64,000 nt of DNA from Croceitalea marina (lineage in GTDB: Bacteria; Bacteroidota; Bacteroidia; Flavobacteriales; Flavobacteriaceae), in assembly GCF_042684265.1 (NCBI RefSeq), contig NZ_JBHULB010000007.1:62001-126000 (forward strand), read 5' to 3'. Shown here piece by piece: positions 34,729 through 45,000 of the stretch (positions are counted from its first letter, which is position 1; every line of letters begins with the position of its first letter). A program made the translations under genes and the position numbers. Under the pieces are notes generated by a model. The model worked only from the letters and a program-made list of their open reading frames with translations, did no database searches and was not told where the DNA came from.

Positions 34729-37316
34729 ATCTTTTGGACGCCTTTCCCATTTACGGTTATGAGGCCCCGATTTTGGTATCCAAGGAAAGAGGTTGCCTAA
34801 GCATCCCGTTGCAGTTAGAACTTCCGGAAATCTACACTTTGGAAAGTAAGGATTACCTGAACCTCAATCGTATGGTTTCCGGCATCTTGGAAATACTCGG
34901 CGAAAATTGTCTTTTGCACAAGCAGGACCTGTTTTTTGGGGAAAACTATTCCATGGACAGGCAGAGGTTGGAGCGGGATTTTTTTGAGACAGAGGATGAG
35001 CTTTATTTTAAGGACCGGCCCTTCTTGGAGCATCGTTGCTATTTGGCCATCCACAAAGTACCCAAAAACTACATCGGCCGCACCCCGCTAGGGGCCAATT
35101 CCTTTTTGAAAAAGGAACGTAGGTTCTATGGCCAGAACCACGTTCCCAAAGAATACCTCGATGAAGGCGTTATGGCAGATTTCGAGGCCAGGGTCGGGGC
35201 CGTAAACGACCTTATCAACGATTCGGGCCTGATGACTTCGAAAATCCTTGATTTCGAGGAACTGTTCGGAGGGGCGGGCTATTACGATAGCTATTTGGAA
35301 ACGGGCTACGGGGAAGGCATGGGCAAGGATATTGATTTTTCCGATAACGGTCTTAGGGTCGGCGACAAACAGGGGCAGTTTTTCACTCTGGAAAATCTGG
35401 ACCAGTTCTCCAAAGAGGATATGGCCTTTCACGAGTATTTTGGAAAATACAGCACCGGGGACAACCTCTTCCCCATCGGGAACCTGTTTTCCCTTGGTTT
35501 CAAGATTCCCCAAGAACATATTATCAACCAGTATATTTATATACCGGAAAAAGAGAAGGCCATGGCCAAATTGAGGTCCAAGGCGAAACGCCTGAACAAA
35601 TATGCAAGGAACAAAAAGGGGGACAAGAACAGTACCTACCGCGACCAAATTTATGATTTCCAACAACATACACTAAACGAGCATAAGGAGTTGGTCTATT
35701 ACCACTTGAACGTTCTGGGCCTTTCCGGTACAAAGAAGTCCTTCAGGTCGATGTGCAATATCGTTAGGTCGGCTTTTAGGAAACTGGGCGTCCGTGCGAA
35801 GGAAAATACGGTGGATAGAAAGAATCTATTTTTCGGGGGTATCCTTGGCAACGGTATCGGATTGAGCTCGGAACTCTATAGCCCCTTTTCCTCCGACATG
35901 GCGGCCAGTCTTTGGTATTTTGAAGGGGGCTATAAAAACCGGTTGCACGGCCCACACGGATTGCGTATGGTCGATAGGGCCACTGGCAAACCTTTATTGG
36001 TGAGCCTTTACAGGGAACCTGAAGCAAAGGATTGGATTTTTAACCGGGGCATGCTCATCGCTTCGGGATCTGGAGGCGGAAAAACCTTTTACGCCAATGC
36101 CTATTTATTCTCCGAGTATCGCGAGGGAGCCGAGATCCTTATTCTTGAGAATGGGAACTCCTATGACAAACTGTTGGACTATTTGGATGGGGTCGTTATT
36201 GAGAACGATGATCAAAATCCCTTTACATTCAACCCCTTTGTGCTGGATTCGGTGGATTCCGTTGACAAAGGTGGTGAAAAGGTACTTACCGAACACAAAT
36301 TGACCCAACTCATCGCACTGGTCCATCTTTTGCTGGGACAGCAAGGAAACGGTAAGGAAGACGGTCATGATGATGCCGTGACCAAGACCATCATTGAACT
36401 GCTTGTTCAAGGGTATTATCGGGAACAACTTGGAAAAAGCCATCCCGAATACTCTTTCAATACGTTTTACGACCATACCAGCAAATGCTTGGGCCCACTT
36501 ATGGATGCCAAGGGTATCCGAAAGGAAGTCTTCGACCCCTATGTATTTCTATTGCTCTTGGGAAAATATGCCCATGACGGACCTAGGGGATATTTGCTGA
36601 ACAGCAGGGATTCAAGGATATCCAGACTGAGCCATGAACGTCTGGTATACTTCAAGTTGGGGAACCTGATCAACAACGAGCAGCTTTTCCCGATTCTGGC
36701 TTTTTTGATGATCGATGTTTTCGATAAAAAGTTGAAGGATCCCAAAAAACTATCCCTGAACAAAATACTGAACGTCGACGAAGCGTGGGACCTTTTCGAC
36801 AATCCGATAATGGCCAGTTATTTCGACGCACAGTCACGAATGGCACGGAAATTTGGGGGTCAGCCCATTTTTATCTCCCAAAAAGTAAGCGATTTTGTCA
36901 AATCAAAATATATCGGCAAAACCATCGTGGTAAACAGCCATATCAAGGTCTTGCTCGATCTTGGTGAATTTGGCAACTCCTTTGAGGAAATCCAGCAAGT
37001 ATTGGGACTGAACGAAAAGCAGAAGCAACTGATCCTATCCAATAACAAAGATTTGCCTATCGGTCGGAAATTGCGGGAAATGGCCATTTGTTGGAAAGAC
37101 CGTGTCAAGGTATTCGGATTGGAGACCTCCTTGCCAACGAAATGTCTTTTTGAAACCAATCCCAACGAAAAAGCAAAGATCACCCGACTACATAAGAAAC
37201 ATGGCCATGTTTGGGAAAGAACGGCCAACGCCTATAAACAGCTGCAAACCGAACTGGCGGAATCCGGTTCAGAGAATTTGAACGGCAGTGACCTTAACCC
37301 AAAATATAGAAAATGA
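34713..37316 (+). CDS. traG: TraG, VirB4-type transfer ATPase
   Basis: An 867-residue VirB4-like ATPase of the Bacteroidota TraG type. Walker A SGSGGGKTF is at about 449-457 and Walker B NVDEAWDLF at about 687-695. The N-terminal 400 residues match the long VirB4 N-domain. It energises assembly of the mating pore and is one of the best markers of the transfer system. It overlaps traF at the start and traI at the stop (ATGA). Confidence 0.95.
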   Translation: MEKRINLLDAFPIYGYEAPILVSKERGCLSIPLQLELPEIYTLESKDYLNLNRMVSGILEILGENCLLHKQDLFFGENYSMDRQRLERDFFETEDELYFKDRPFLEHRCYLAIHKVPKNYIGRTPLGANSFLKKERRFYGQNHVPKEYLDEGVMADFEARVGAVNDLINDSGLMTSKILDFEELFGGAGYYDSYLETGYGEGMGKDIDFSDNGLRVGDKQGQFFTLENLDQFSKEDMAFHEYFGKYSTGDNLFPIGNLFSLGFKIPQEHIINQYIYIPEKEKAMAKLRSKAKRLNKYARNKKGDKNSTYRDQIYDFQQHTLNEHKELVYYHLNVLGLSGTKKSFRSMCNIVRSAFRKLGVRAKENTVDRKNLFFGGILGNGIGLSSELYSPFSSDMAASLWYFEGGYKNRLHGPHGLRMVDRATGKPLLVSLYREPEAKDWIFNRGMLIASGSGGGKTFYANAYLFSEYREGAEILILENGNSYDKLLDYLDGVVIENDDQNPFTFNPFVLDSVDSVDKGGEKVLTEHKLTQLIALVHLLLGQQGNGKEDGHDDAVTKTIIELLVQGYYREQLGKSHPEYSFNTFYDHTSKCLGPLMDAKGIRKEVFDPYVFLLLLGKYAHDGPRGYLLNSRDSRISRLSHERLVYFKLGNLINNEQLFPILAFLMIDVFDKKLKDPKKLSLNKILNVDEAWDLFDNPIMASYFDAQSRMARKFGGQPIFISQKVSDFVKSKYIGKTIVVNSHIKVLLDLGEFGNSFEEIQQVLGLNEKQKQLILSNNKDLPIGRKLREMAICWKDRVKVFGLETSLPTKCLFETNPNEKAKITRLHKKHGHVWERTANAYKQLQTELAESGSENLNGSDLNPKYRK

Positions 37317-37945
37317 TGATGTATGTAAAACCAAGAATTGTATGTCTTACTATTTTGATAGGGCTGATAACCCATTTTGGAACCGCCCAAATACCCGTGA
37401 CCGATGTAGCGGCCAATGCCCAACTGGTACTGCTCAATCAAAATGTGGCCACGCTCAATTCGCAACTGGTCACCTTGAACTCGACCATGGGGAAGCTTTT
37501 GGCACAGATGGAGCGAAATGTTACCGCCAATTCCAGCGCTTCAAAAATCCTAAGCCAAGACCTTACCGCAAAAAGAACTCCGGCCAGTTATGTCATGGGA
37601 AGTCCTGAAATGAACGAACTGTACGCCCTAAAGGACAAGATCGTGGAAGCCTATAAGGGCACACAGAAAAACCTGCGCTCCTTTTCCAATCTAGAAAAAG
37701 TGGAAAAGGAAAGGGCTACCAAGATTTTGGCCGATGCCCTGTTACAGGTTTCTTCCTTGGTATCCCAAGGATCCCAGATTGCCACCACTGGCGAAATCAT
37801 CGAATCGGCCGATAGGCTTTCGGCATTACGGTCCATCTTAGACAATATGGACACTATTTTAGAAGCCATAATAAAGGTCAATACGTCCCTCTTACAAAAA
37901 AATGAACACCGCAAAGCGGTCTATTCACTGATTAAAACCAATTGA
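37313..37945 (+). CDS. traI: TraI (DUF4141, VirB5-like)
   Basis: A 210-residue secreted protein with a signal peptide (about 8-25, ending GTAQ) and a mostly helical body with coiled-coil-like heptads (about 38-80 and 150-200). This is the DUF4141/TraI layout. Overlapping start with traG (ATGA), overlapping stop with the traJ reading frame. Confidence 0.85.
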   Translation: MMMYVKPRIVCLTILIGLITHFGTAQIPVTDVAANAQLVLLNQNVATLNSQLVTLNSTMGKLLAQMERNVTANSSASKILSQDLTAKRTPASYVMGSPEMNELYALKDKIVEAYKGTQKNLRSFSNLEKVEKERATKILADALLQVSSLVSQGSQIATTGEIIESADRLSALRSILDNMDTILEAIIKVNTSLLQKNEHRKAVYSLIKTN

Positions 37946-37953
37946 TATACATT

Positions 37954-38859
37954 ATGCAATCGGATACAGGTTTTAGAGAAACGGTGAACACGATATTCAA
38001 TCAGTATATCGACGATGCTTTTACCAATTTGGCCCCTACCTTGGGTATAGGCTTCCAAATGGCAAAAATCGGGCTGGGCATCTTCGCCATCATGCATTTT
38101 GTGGGTAACGACAGGGCCGATGTGTTCAAGGCCCTGAAGTGGTTTCCTTTGATGTTCATCCTCTATAACTACTCCGAGTTCGCGCATGCCATCTTTGAAT
38201 TTTACAACAACTTGGGCTCTTCCTTTGTCAGTACGCAAAAGAACTGGGACACCATCGGGCAGAAGGTGGCCTTGGCCCAAATCGATGTGGCGGCCAATAA
38301 CGTTGTGGAATGGAACTTGTTCAGCATGGATATTGATGCGTTGCAGTCCTTTGCCCTTACCGGTTTGGCGGGTTCCATAACGGCGTTTGCCCATATCGTT
38401 TCTACACTGATTTTCGTTGGTATCAAGGCTTTGGCCACCATCTACCTTTTCATTCTTATCATTTTTGGACCTATTAACATAGGGCTTTCGTTCATTCCAG
38501 CCATTTCGGGCCTATGGAAAGCGTGGTTGCAAAAGTTCATGAGCCTGTGCCTATGGCTTCCCATGTTATATGTAGTCGATATGTTCATGGTCAATCTTGT
38601 GGATGCGCTGGTGGATCATTTGCTCCGTAAAAGTGCCTATGACCTTGGATTGATCCTGAGTTCATCTCTCTTGATCTTGATGACCTCCTTCTTTTACATC
38701 AAGGCCCCGACGTTGGCCAATTTTGTAGTCCAAGGGCTCAACATTTCGGGCGGTGGCATCGTCTCGAAGCCCAAGCACTACGGAAAAAAAGCGATACAAA
38801 CGGTCATCGACGCGAAGAGTGGCGGGGCCACAAAAGCTGCGAGGACACTCATCCAATAA
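37954..38859 (+). CDS. traJ: TraJ (VirB6-like membrane channel protein)
   Basis: A 301-residue polytopic membrane protein from the ATG at 37954. A TTG at 37942 would add four residues. Six to seven hydrophobic segments are visible, including LGIFAIMHFVGN and the later GIKALATIYLFILIIFGPINIGLSF. This agrees with the Bacteroidota TraJ family, a VirB6-like inner-membrane component of the channel. Confidence 0.9.
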   Translation: MQSDTGFRETVNTIFNQYIDDAFTNLAPTLGIGFQMAKIGLGIFAIMHFVGNDRADVFKALKWFPLMFILYNYSEFAHAIFEFYNNLGSSFVSTQKNWDTIGQKVALAQIDVAANNVVEWNLFSMDIDALQSFALTGLAGSITAFAHIVSTLIFVGIKALATIYLFILIIFGPINIGLSFIPAISGLWKAWLQKFMSLCLWLPMLYVVDMFMVNLVDALVDHLLRKSAYDLGLILSSSLLILMTSFFYIKAPTLANFVVQGLNISGGGIVSKPKHYGKKAIQTVIDAKSGGATKAARTLIQ

Positions 38860-38872
38860 TAAAGATTCGCTT

Positions 38873-39496
38873 ATGAAGGATAGGTATATGATTTTTAACG
38901 ATATAGACAGAGGCCGAAGGCACAACAAGCGGCTGGTTTATGGGTGTTTGGTGTTGGTGGCCGTAATCTTTGCCATTGCAAGCTATTATGTAACGGCGGC
39001 AAACGAGCGGGCCAACAATAACGCTTATCTACTATACGGAGGGCAACGCCTACCAATAGCTCCCATCAGGGATATCAAGCAAAATCTCGAAATTCTTTGT
39101 GAGGGACATATTATCAATTTTCATGAACTTTTTTTCGCTCTGGAACCCGAGTTGGACCTAATAAGAAAGAATATCGAGGGAAAGGCCTTGTTCATGGTGG
39201 ATGGGTCAGGCAACCGCTTATATGCCCGTTTGGTCGAAAAAAAGTACTTCCATGATGTGGCAATGCGGGACTATAACTACTTTGTCGAACTTGATTCGAT
39301 TCAAATCGACTATGCAACCTATCCGTTTCCGTTCAACTTCTACGGTAAACAGGCCATAGAAAAAGGCAAAACCACAACGTATAGGAAACTGGTCACCAAG
39401 GGATACCTGAAAAAAACGGGAATCACCTTGAATAACCTGAACGGAATCAAGATTTTGGATTTTGAGGTCGTGGACAATTCGGACATCAAACACTAG
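38873..39496 (+). CDS. traK: TraK (VirB8-like)
   Basis: A 207-residue bitopic protein from the ATG at 38873; upstream residues of the open frame look non-coding because they cover the end of traJ. One transmembrane helix at about 22-40 (LVYGCLVLVAVIFAIASYYV), then a periplasmic VirB8-like domain with FHDVAMRDYNYFVELDSIQIDY. No separate TraL gene is found after it, unlike in CTnDOT-type elements. Confidence 0.88.
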   Translation: MKDRYMIFNDIDRGRRHNKRLVYGCLVLVAVIFAIASYYVTAANERANNNAYLLYGGQRLPIAPIRDIKQNLEILCEGHIINFHELFFALEPELDLIRKNIEGKALFMVDGSGNRLYARLVEKKYFHDVAMRDYNYFVELDSIQIDYATYPFPFNFYGKQAIEKGKTTTYRKLVTKGYLKKTGITLNNLNGIKILDFEVVDNSDIKH

Positions 39497-39500
39497 GGAC

Positions 39501-40538
39501 ATGAAATTAGGGGACAACATAAAACGTTTGAAACGCTGGGTCGTCAGGCACCGAAACTTTGCCATTGCCCTACCCCTGATCCTGATACTCACCAGTTTCT
39601 TTGTTATTGAGAACGTCAAGGATTTCCAATTAAGGCCTAACTCCGAGACCGATGTGTCGAATGGCTTTAATCCGGAGTTGCCCGGCAAAGTCCCGACCTT
39701 GGAATCCAGTGCTACCGATACACCTTTGAAAATTACGGATTCTTTGGCAAAGAAAAAGGTGGAGAAATCCTCGGCTTTACCGGACGTTGCCCGGATGAAC
39801 GATTCAGAAAACGATTCGCTCCAAAGGATCCTGAAACGATTGGAAGGACTATCCTTAGAATCGGACCAGCAGGATGTTCCACAGGCCGAAATTTCAGATA
39901 GTAATAAAACAGTGGAAAGGGAAAAGAAGACTATGATGACCGTGGAGGAACAAAAGCAAAAATTTGTGGAGAATCGCTTGGCCTATCGTGAAAAGCTATT
40001 GGAGGGAAAAAAGAAAATAATCGGGGAATCCTCGGGGCAAATTCCCCATCCTGAGCAAGAGCAAGAGGAGGTGCCCGAAAACGGAAAGCCGACTTTCTTT
40101 AGGGCAACGGTATATGGCGACCAGTTCATTTTGCCCAATGAGAATGTACGGCTGCTGCTCATGGAGGACATGGTTCTACACAAAAAACGATTTCCCAAGA
40201 ATACGTTTATCCATGCCTTGGCTTCGATACAGGGAAACAGGGTCTATTTGGACATAGACAATATCGAACATTACCCGGTCGATATCTCCGTCAGGGATTT
40301 TAACGACGGTCGGGAAGGCATATATAACAAGAGGGCCGGAGAGCTCTGGAGGGAGTACAAGGCCGAGACGGCAGGCGATGCCCTACAGGAAGCCGCTGAC
40401 GAAATCACGAGCGGGGCACCGGATGTCCTGAAAGGTATTACTAGGGGTTTGGGAACGTTCCTGCGAAAAAAAAGGTTAAAGGAGAAAGATAAGATTTTAT
40501 TGATCGATGATTATGAACTGTTATTGGTAATGCAATGA
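39501..40538 (+). CDS. traM: TraM (VirB10-like)
   Basis: A 345-residue protein from the ATG at 39501. An N-terminal transmembrane helix (about 18-37) is followed by a long Glu/Lys/Ser-rich linker (about 45-190), then the TraM C-terminal domain (about 195-300: FFRATVYGDQFILPNENVRLLL and VYLDIDNIEHYPVDISVRDFNDGREG). TraM spans the periplasm and links inner and outer membrane parts of the channel. Overlaps traN (ATGA). Confidence 0.9.
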   Translation: MKLGDNIKRLKRWVVRHRNFAIALPLILILTSFFVIENVKDFQLRPNSETDVSNGFNPELPGKVPTLESSATDTPLKITDSLAKKKVEKSSALPDVARMNDSENDSLQRILKRLEGLSLESDQQDVPQAEISDSNKTVEREKKTMMTVEEQKQKFVENRLAYREKLLEGKKKIIGESSGQIPHPEQEQEEVPENGKPTFFRATVYGDQFILPNENVRLLLMEDMVLHKKRFPKNTFIHALASIQGNRVYLDIDNIEHYPVDISVRDFNDGREGIYNKRAGELWREYKAETAGDALQEAADEITSGAPDVLKGITRGLGTFLRKKRLKEKDKILLIDDYELLLVMQ

Positions 40539-41515
40539 AGATGAAATCCCTATTGACAATTATTTGGTTATTCGGTTCGTTGTCGGCAATGGCACAGCTG
40601 GACACTATTCCGGTCTCAAGGGACTATAAGACGATATTGGTCCTGCCCGCTCCATATGATTTTTCCATTAACGGGAAAGAGCTCAATTTCATAGAATCCT
40701 TTCCGGCAAAAATTGGTTCCGGGACGGTCAGGAATATCGCATTGCTGATCTATAACGATGTGGCACCCGATATAACAGACTTTACAAACTATACAATCTA
40801 TACCCGTGATGGCCTAGCCTATGATTTTATCCTGAAATTGGTGGACATCCCCTCCAAGAAGCGATGGACCATAACCACCGCCATGGCGGATAACCTTGAC
40901 GAGCTTTCCAAAAAGCGAGGGAATCACGAAATAGACAAATCCAACGTTTCACGACAACTGGATATGGAGCAAACCGAGGTTCCTACCGAGACTTTCCAGG
41001 AAAAATTGAGCGTTAAGACCGGGGAGACCGAAGGTGAGCCTTTACCGCTTACCCGGGAACTGTATGTCTTGGACCGAATGGAATACATACGTCGGCGATG
41101 TTATTACAATCAGTTCAACAAGGGCAAAATAATTCGCTATCTGTCCAAATTCGATAACGTATTTCTTTGGCTGGAGAACGTGTACTACGAAAACGATGAA
41201 ATTTACCTGCAGTTCCGATTGGAGAACAAGGAGCATATCGACTATGACGTCAATTTTATAAAATTCAGCATCGCTACGAAATACAAAAACAGTTCAAGTA
41301 ATATTAAGAAAGCACAAAAACCTTTGTTCCGGTACAAGGTTCCCAAAAAGGTCGAGGGGAATTCAGAGAACTATTTCATGGTGGTCTTCGATAAGTTTAC
41401 CCTTGATCGGCAAAAAGTTCTTACGGTGGAACTGGACGAAGAAAAGGGCAATCGAAACTTGTCTTTGGACATAGACCATTCTGTCATTAACAATCCTTTA
41501 GGCTTTAAATCATGA
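40535..41515 (+). CDS. traN: TraN (DUF4138, VirB9-like)
   Basis: A 326-residue secreted protein with a signal peptide cleaved after about AMAQ (residue 21). The first half has the DUF4138/TraN pattern (KTILVLPAPYDFSINGKELNF). The second half is beta-rich (about 180-300). In Bacteroidota ICEs TraN is the VirB9-like outer-membrane partner of TraM. Overlaps traO by four bases. Confidence 0.9.
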   Translation: MKMKSLLTIIWLFGSLSAMAQLDTIPVSRDYKTILVLPAPYDFSINGKELNFIESFPAKIGSGTVRNIALLIYNDVAPDITDFTNYTIYTRDGLAYDFILKLVDIPSKKRWTITTAMADNLDELSKKRGNHEIDKSNVSRQLDMEQTEVPTETFQEKLSVKTGETEGEPLPLTRELYVLDRMEYIRRRCYYNQFNKGKIIRYLSKFDNVFLWLENVYYENDEIYLQFRLENKEHIDYDVNFIKFSIATKYKNSSSNIKKAQKPLFRYKVPKKVEGNSENYFMVVFDKFTLDRQKVLTVELDEEKGNRNLSLDIDHSVINNPLGFKS

Positions 41516-42063
41516 AGAGAACAGGATTTTTTGTTACGATTTTATTTTGTCTGGTGGCCTCATCCATCTTTGGCCAAATGCGGGGCAACCTTGCCTCTTC
41601 GGTCGGCGTGAGCGGCGGATATGTCGAGGATGGCTACGGTATTATGGGAACGTTCAATTTTCATCCCGATCGCTATCGATATTTTCAGATAAGTGTTTTG
41701 GCCGCAATTGCGGAGGACAAAGGTGACCAAAATATTCCTTACAACATCTTTACTATACAGCCCGGACTGTACTATCGCGTATTCATCGCCCCTCAGCGGA
41801 AAAATTTTAGCCTCTTCCTAGGTGGGGGCGGACTGTTCGGATATGAGGTCATTAACAACGGGAGCAATGAACTTCCCAGTGGTGCCCTCATCAACGGCAA
41901 AAGCCAATTTATATACGGTCTATATCTCGGTGCAGAATTGGAAGTAGGCATCAGTAACGATTTTTCCATATTGGTCAAGGCGAACGAATACTACCACGTC
42001 AATTCGGACGTGGGAAATTTTTACCCGTATGCCGGTGTCGGTCTGCGGTATTTTTTGTTTTAA
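41512..42063 (+). CDS. traO: TraO (outer-membrane beta-barrel-like)
   Basis: A 183-residue secreted protein, signal peptide about 1-22 ending FGQ. The rest alternates Gly and aromatic residues in short strands (GTFNFHPDRYRYF, FSLFLGGGGLFGYE, YPYAGVGLRYFLF) and ends in Phe, as outer-membrane barrels do. Conserved TraO of Bacteroidota transfer systems; its exact role is unknown. Confidence 0.88.
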   Translation: MKRTGFFVTILFCLVASSIFGQMRGNLASSVGVSGGYVEDGYGIMGTFNFHPDRYRYFQISVLAAIAEDKGDQNIPYNIFTIQPGLYYRVFIAPQRKNFSLFLGGGGLFGYEVINNGSNELPSGALINGKSQFIYGLYLGAELEVGISNDFSILVKANEYYHVNSDVGNFYPYAGVGLRYFLF

Positions 42064-42075
42064 AAAGACGACGTT

Positions 42076-45000
42076 ATGAAATTCAGTACCCCACAACGTA
42101 TAGTCGCCATAGGTATGCTATGCATGATTTTTATATTGGCATGTAGCAAAGATTTTGAAGGAATAGTACAGGATTCCTTTGATTTCAACTTTGATGGCAC
42201 CAATGAGGAAAACGGTTTTGTGTTCGAAGCCGTTAAAACTGATTTCAGCTTGGAGCCCGAGCGGATGGTCTCCACGGTTTCCTATTTTATGAAATATGAT
42301 ATCCTCAATGGAAGAGGCTATTACCTTGGGACTGAAAATGATACCATTCGCGAGACCGATACGATACCGGTAAAGGATTTTGACCCATCCTACCGCTACA
42401 TGCCCATCGATACGGGTATGCACAGGGTCAAGGTATTGGCCTGGGATTCGAACAAAATACAAAAAGAGTTGGAGCTGACCTACAGAGTCAGACACGCTAG
42501 CTTTAGTTTTCTATTGACCAAAGGTACCGACGATTTCATCATCAATAGCCGAAATCCAATTAACGTAACGCTGTTACGTGATAGGGAGACTTTCGATCCC
42601 GGCAAAGAGACCGATCAGGATTTCGAAATCACCTATCAATTGGAGGATGGTTCCGGCAAACTCTTTTTAGGCGAAAACACCTATGATGCCGGAACTCCGT
42701 TTATGCTGCCAAAGGGCGTAACGGAATTTAGCTACCAACCAGAAACCTTGGGTGAACATAAGTTGACAATGACTGCCAAGGCCCCTGATGGGGCCACATT
42801 GACCAATGAACTGCTATTGGTGGTAGGAAATATCAACTTTACCTTTAGGGCTACGGCGGCTTCCTCGCAGGTTGAGCTAGAAACCAATTTGGCCATCAAT
42901 ATTGACTTGCAAACTCAAGACGAGGAAAGCGAAGTAACTTATGACATAAGCCACTCTTTTTCGTCCGATAGTCAAGGTGCGGGAACTGTACGGGACCAAA
43001 ATGGAGGGGTTATGGATCCAGGAACCTTTCGTGCCATCGGGCCGGGCAATTACAACTTCACTTTCGAGGACGATGAATTGGGACAGCGTAAAATCTATTT
43101 CGACCTCCGCGATAGCAATGGCCAGATGAAACGCGACAGTGTCGAAATCGAAGTTGCCAATATCCCCTTTACGTTTAGTGGAAACTCGGAAAGCAACCAA
43201 GTGTTCGTGAACCAGCGAACACAGCTTAACTTCAACATCAAATCGAACGGTAAAACGTCCAACATCGACTATTTCCTGACCTACGATCCGGAGGAAGGAA
43301 ACGGAACGGTTACGGGAATCAATGGCGATATAATCCGCAACAATACGGACTATCCCGTGGAATTGGGCAATTTTCCATTGTTCTATACTCCGGAAACTTT
43401 GGGCCCGCATCGAATCAACTTTTTCGTTACGGACAATTATGGGCAGGAAGTCGGACCTGTTGAAATCGATTTGGAGGCGAAACAGCTAGAACTGGAATTT
43501 AATGCCTCCGCCAATAGTAATGAGGTGTTGGTTGGGCAACGCGGAACTATTTCATTGAGCCTCATTGAAAAAGGTGATTATAGCGGAGTAGCTTATGAAC
43601 TGAATTATTTTATATCGGGTGGTGAGGCCCAGCTTTACAATGGGAATTCCCCGATTGTGCCGAGCCAATATTTTACGGTAAGACCTGGAAGTTTTGCATA
43701 TGATTTTATTGCACAAGAGGCCGGGACTTATGAAATTACCTTTTTACTTCGGGATAGTAATGGACAGATTTTAGAAGAAAAAGTTACGGTCGTCGTGGGG
43801 AATAATGATTTTACGGTAAGCATGACACCATCAAAAGCAACGGAATTTTCCAATATTCCGGTTGGGATTATTGTGGATATTGATGAAGTACCCGAGGGAG
43901 CGAACGATAGCTACTCGGCCTTCTTTTCATCAAGCCAGAACGGTTCGATGTCGGTCAATGGTGTGGCCTACGGTCCAGGGGAAGAGTTCCCATTGGGTGC
44001 AGGAGTCAATAATCTCACATATACAGGACTGGAACCTGGCCAGCACAATATCATTCTAAGCGTGGAATCCGGTTCGGATGTTACTCGAACGGCCAATACT
44101 ACTATAACCTACGACCAAGTGGATTTTACCTTTACGGCGGGAACCCAAAAATCGGATATAACTGTAGGGGAAACTACTGGCCTTAATTTCAATATTTCCG
44201 AAAGTGTGGGGTCTTCGGATTACACCATGCGTTTCAGTATGAACGGGAATGCACTCATCAGGGATAACAACGGTATCGAGGTAAGCCCAGGTAACAGTTA
44301 CGATGTCAATACTGGAAACTTTAATTGGACGCTTGAGGGAACCAATGAGAGCACGGTTCGATTGGCTTTCACCGTTCGAAACGATACAGGGTTGGAGAAA
44401 ACAGTGGATATTACGGTAAACGTGGCGGCCAAAGATTATACCTTTACTGCATCAGGCACATTGCAGCAGGCCTATACCGGGGAACAGGTGGATATCAACT
44501 TCAATATTTCCGAAATCGGAATCGGCGGGGATACCTACGAGATGTATTTTTCAGCAAGTGGTAACAATGGTTCTTTTGAATACGGAGGTACTAGCTACTC
44601 CGCCGGTGAAAGTTTTGACGTACTTGTGGGGGCATTTTCGGGAAAGTATACTGGAACGACCGAGGGCAACCACAACATCACTTTCACAGTGCGCTCTTCA
44701 TCGGATGTTGAGAAAACGGCCAGCGTCAATATAAACTATACGGTATATGAGGAACCATTCGAATTGACCATTAGTCAGGCCCCCGGAGAACGTTTGGAGG
44801 GGGAACCTTTTAACATTGCGGTCATTACCAACGCCATTGGCACACATGACCCGGATGTAACCTATCAAATGACATTCTCCTTTAGTGGAAACCGCGTCGG
44901 TTATTTCCTTTATGGTGGAAATAGATATGATGAGGGGCAAACGATTCCATTGAATTATGGAAGTACTAACCTTACCTTCTATCCCGATAGCCAAGATACG

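Noticed and set aside
37942..37953. TTG start for traJ
   Set aside because: It adds only four residues and overlaps the traI stop; the ATG at 37954 is adequate.
38753..38872. N-terminal extension of traK
   Set aside because: The extra 40 residues are the traJ sequence read in another frame and are full of Arg, Ser and Lys with no signal or membrane part.
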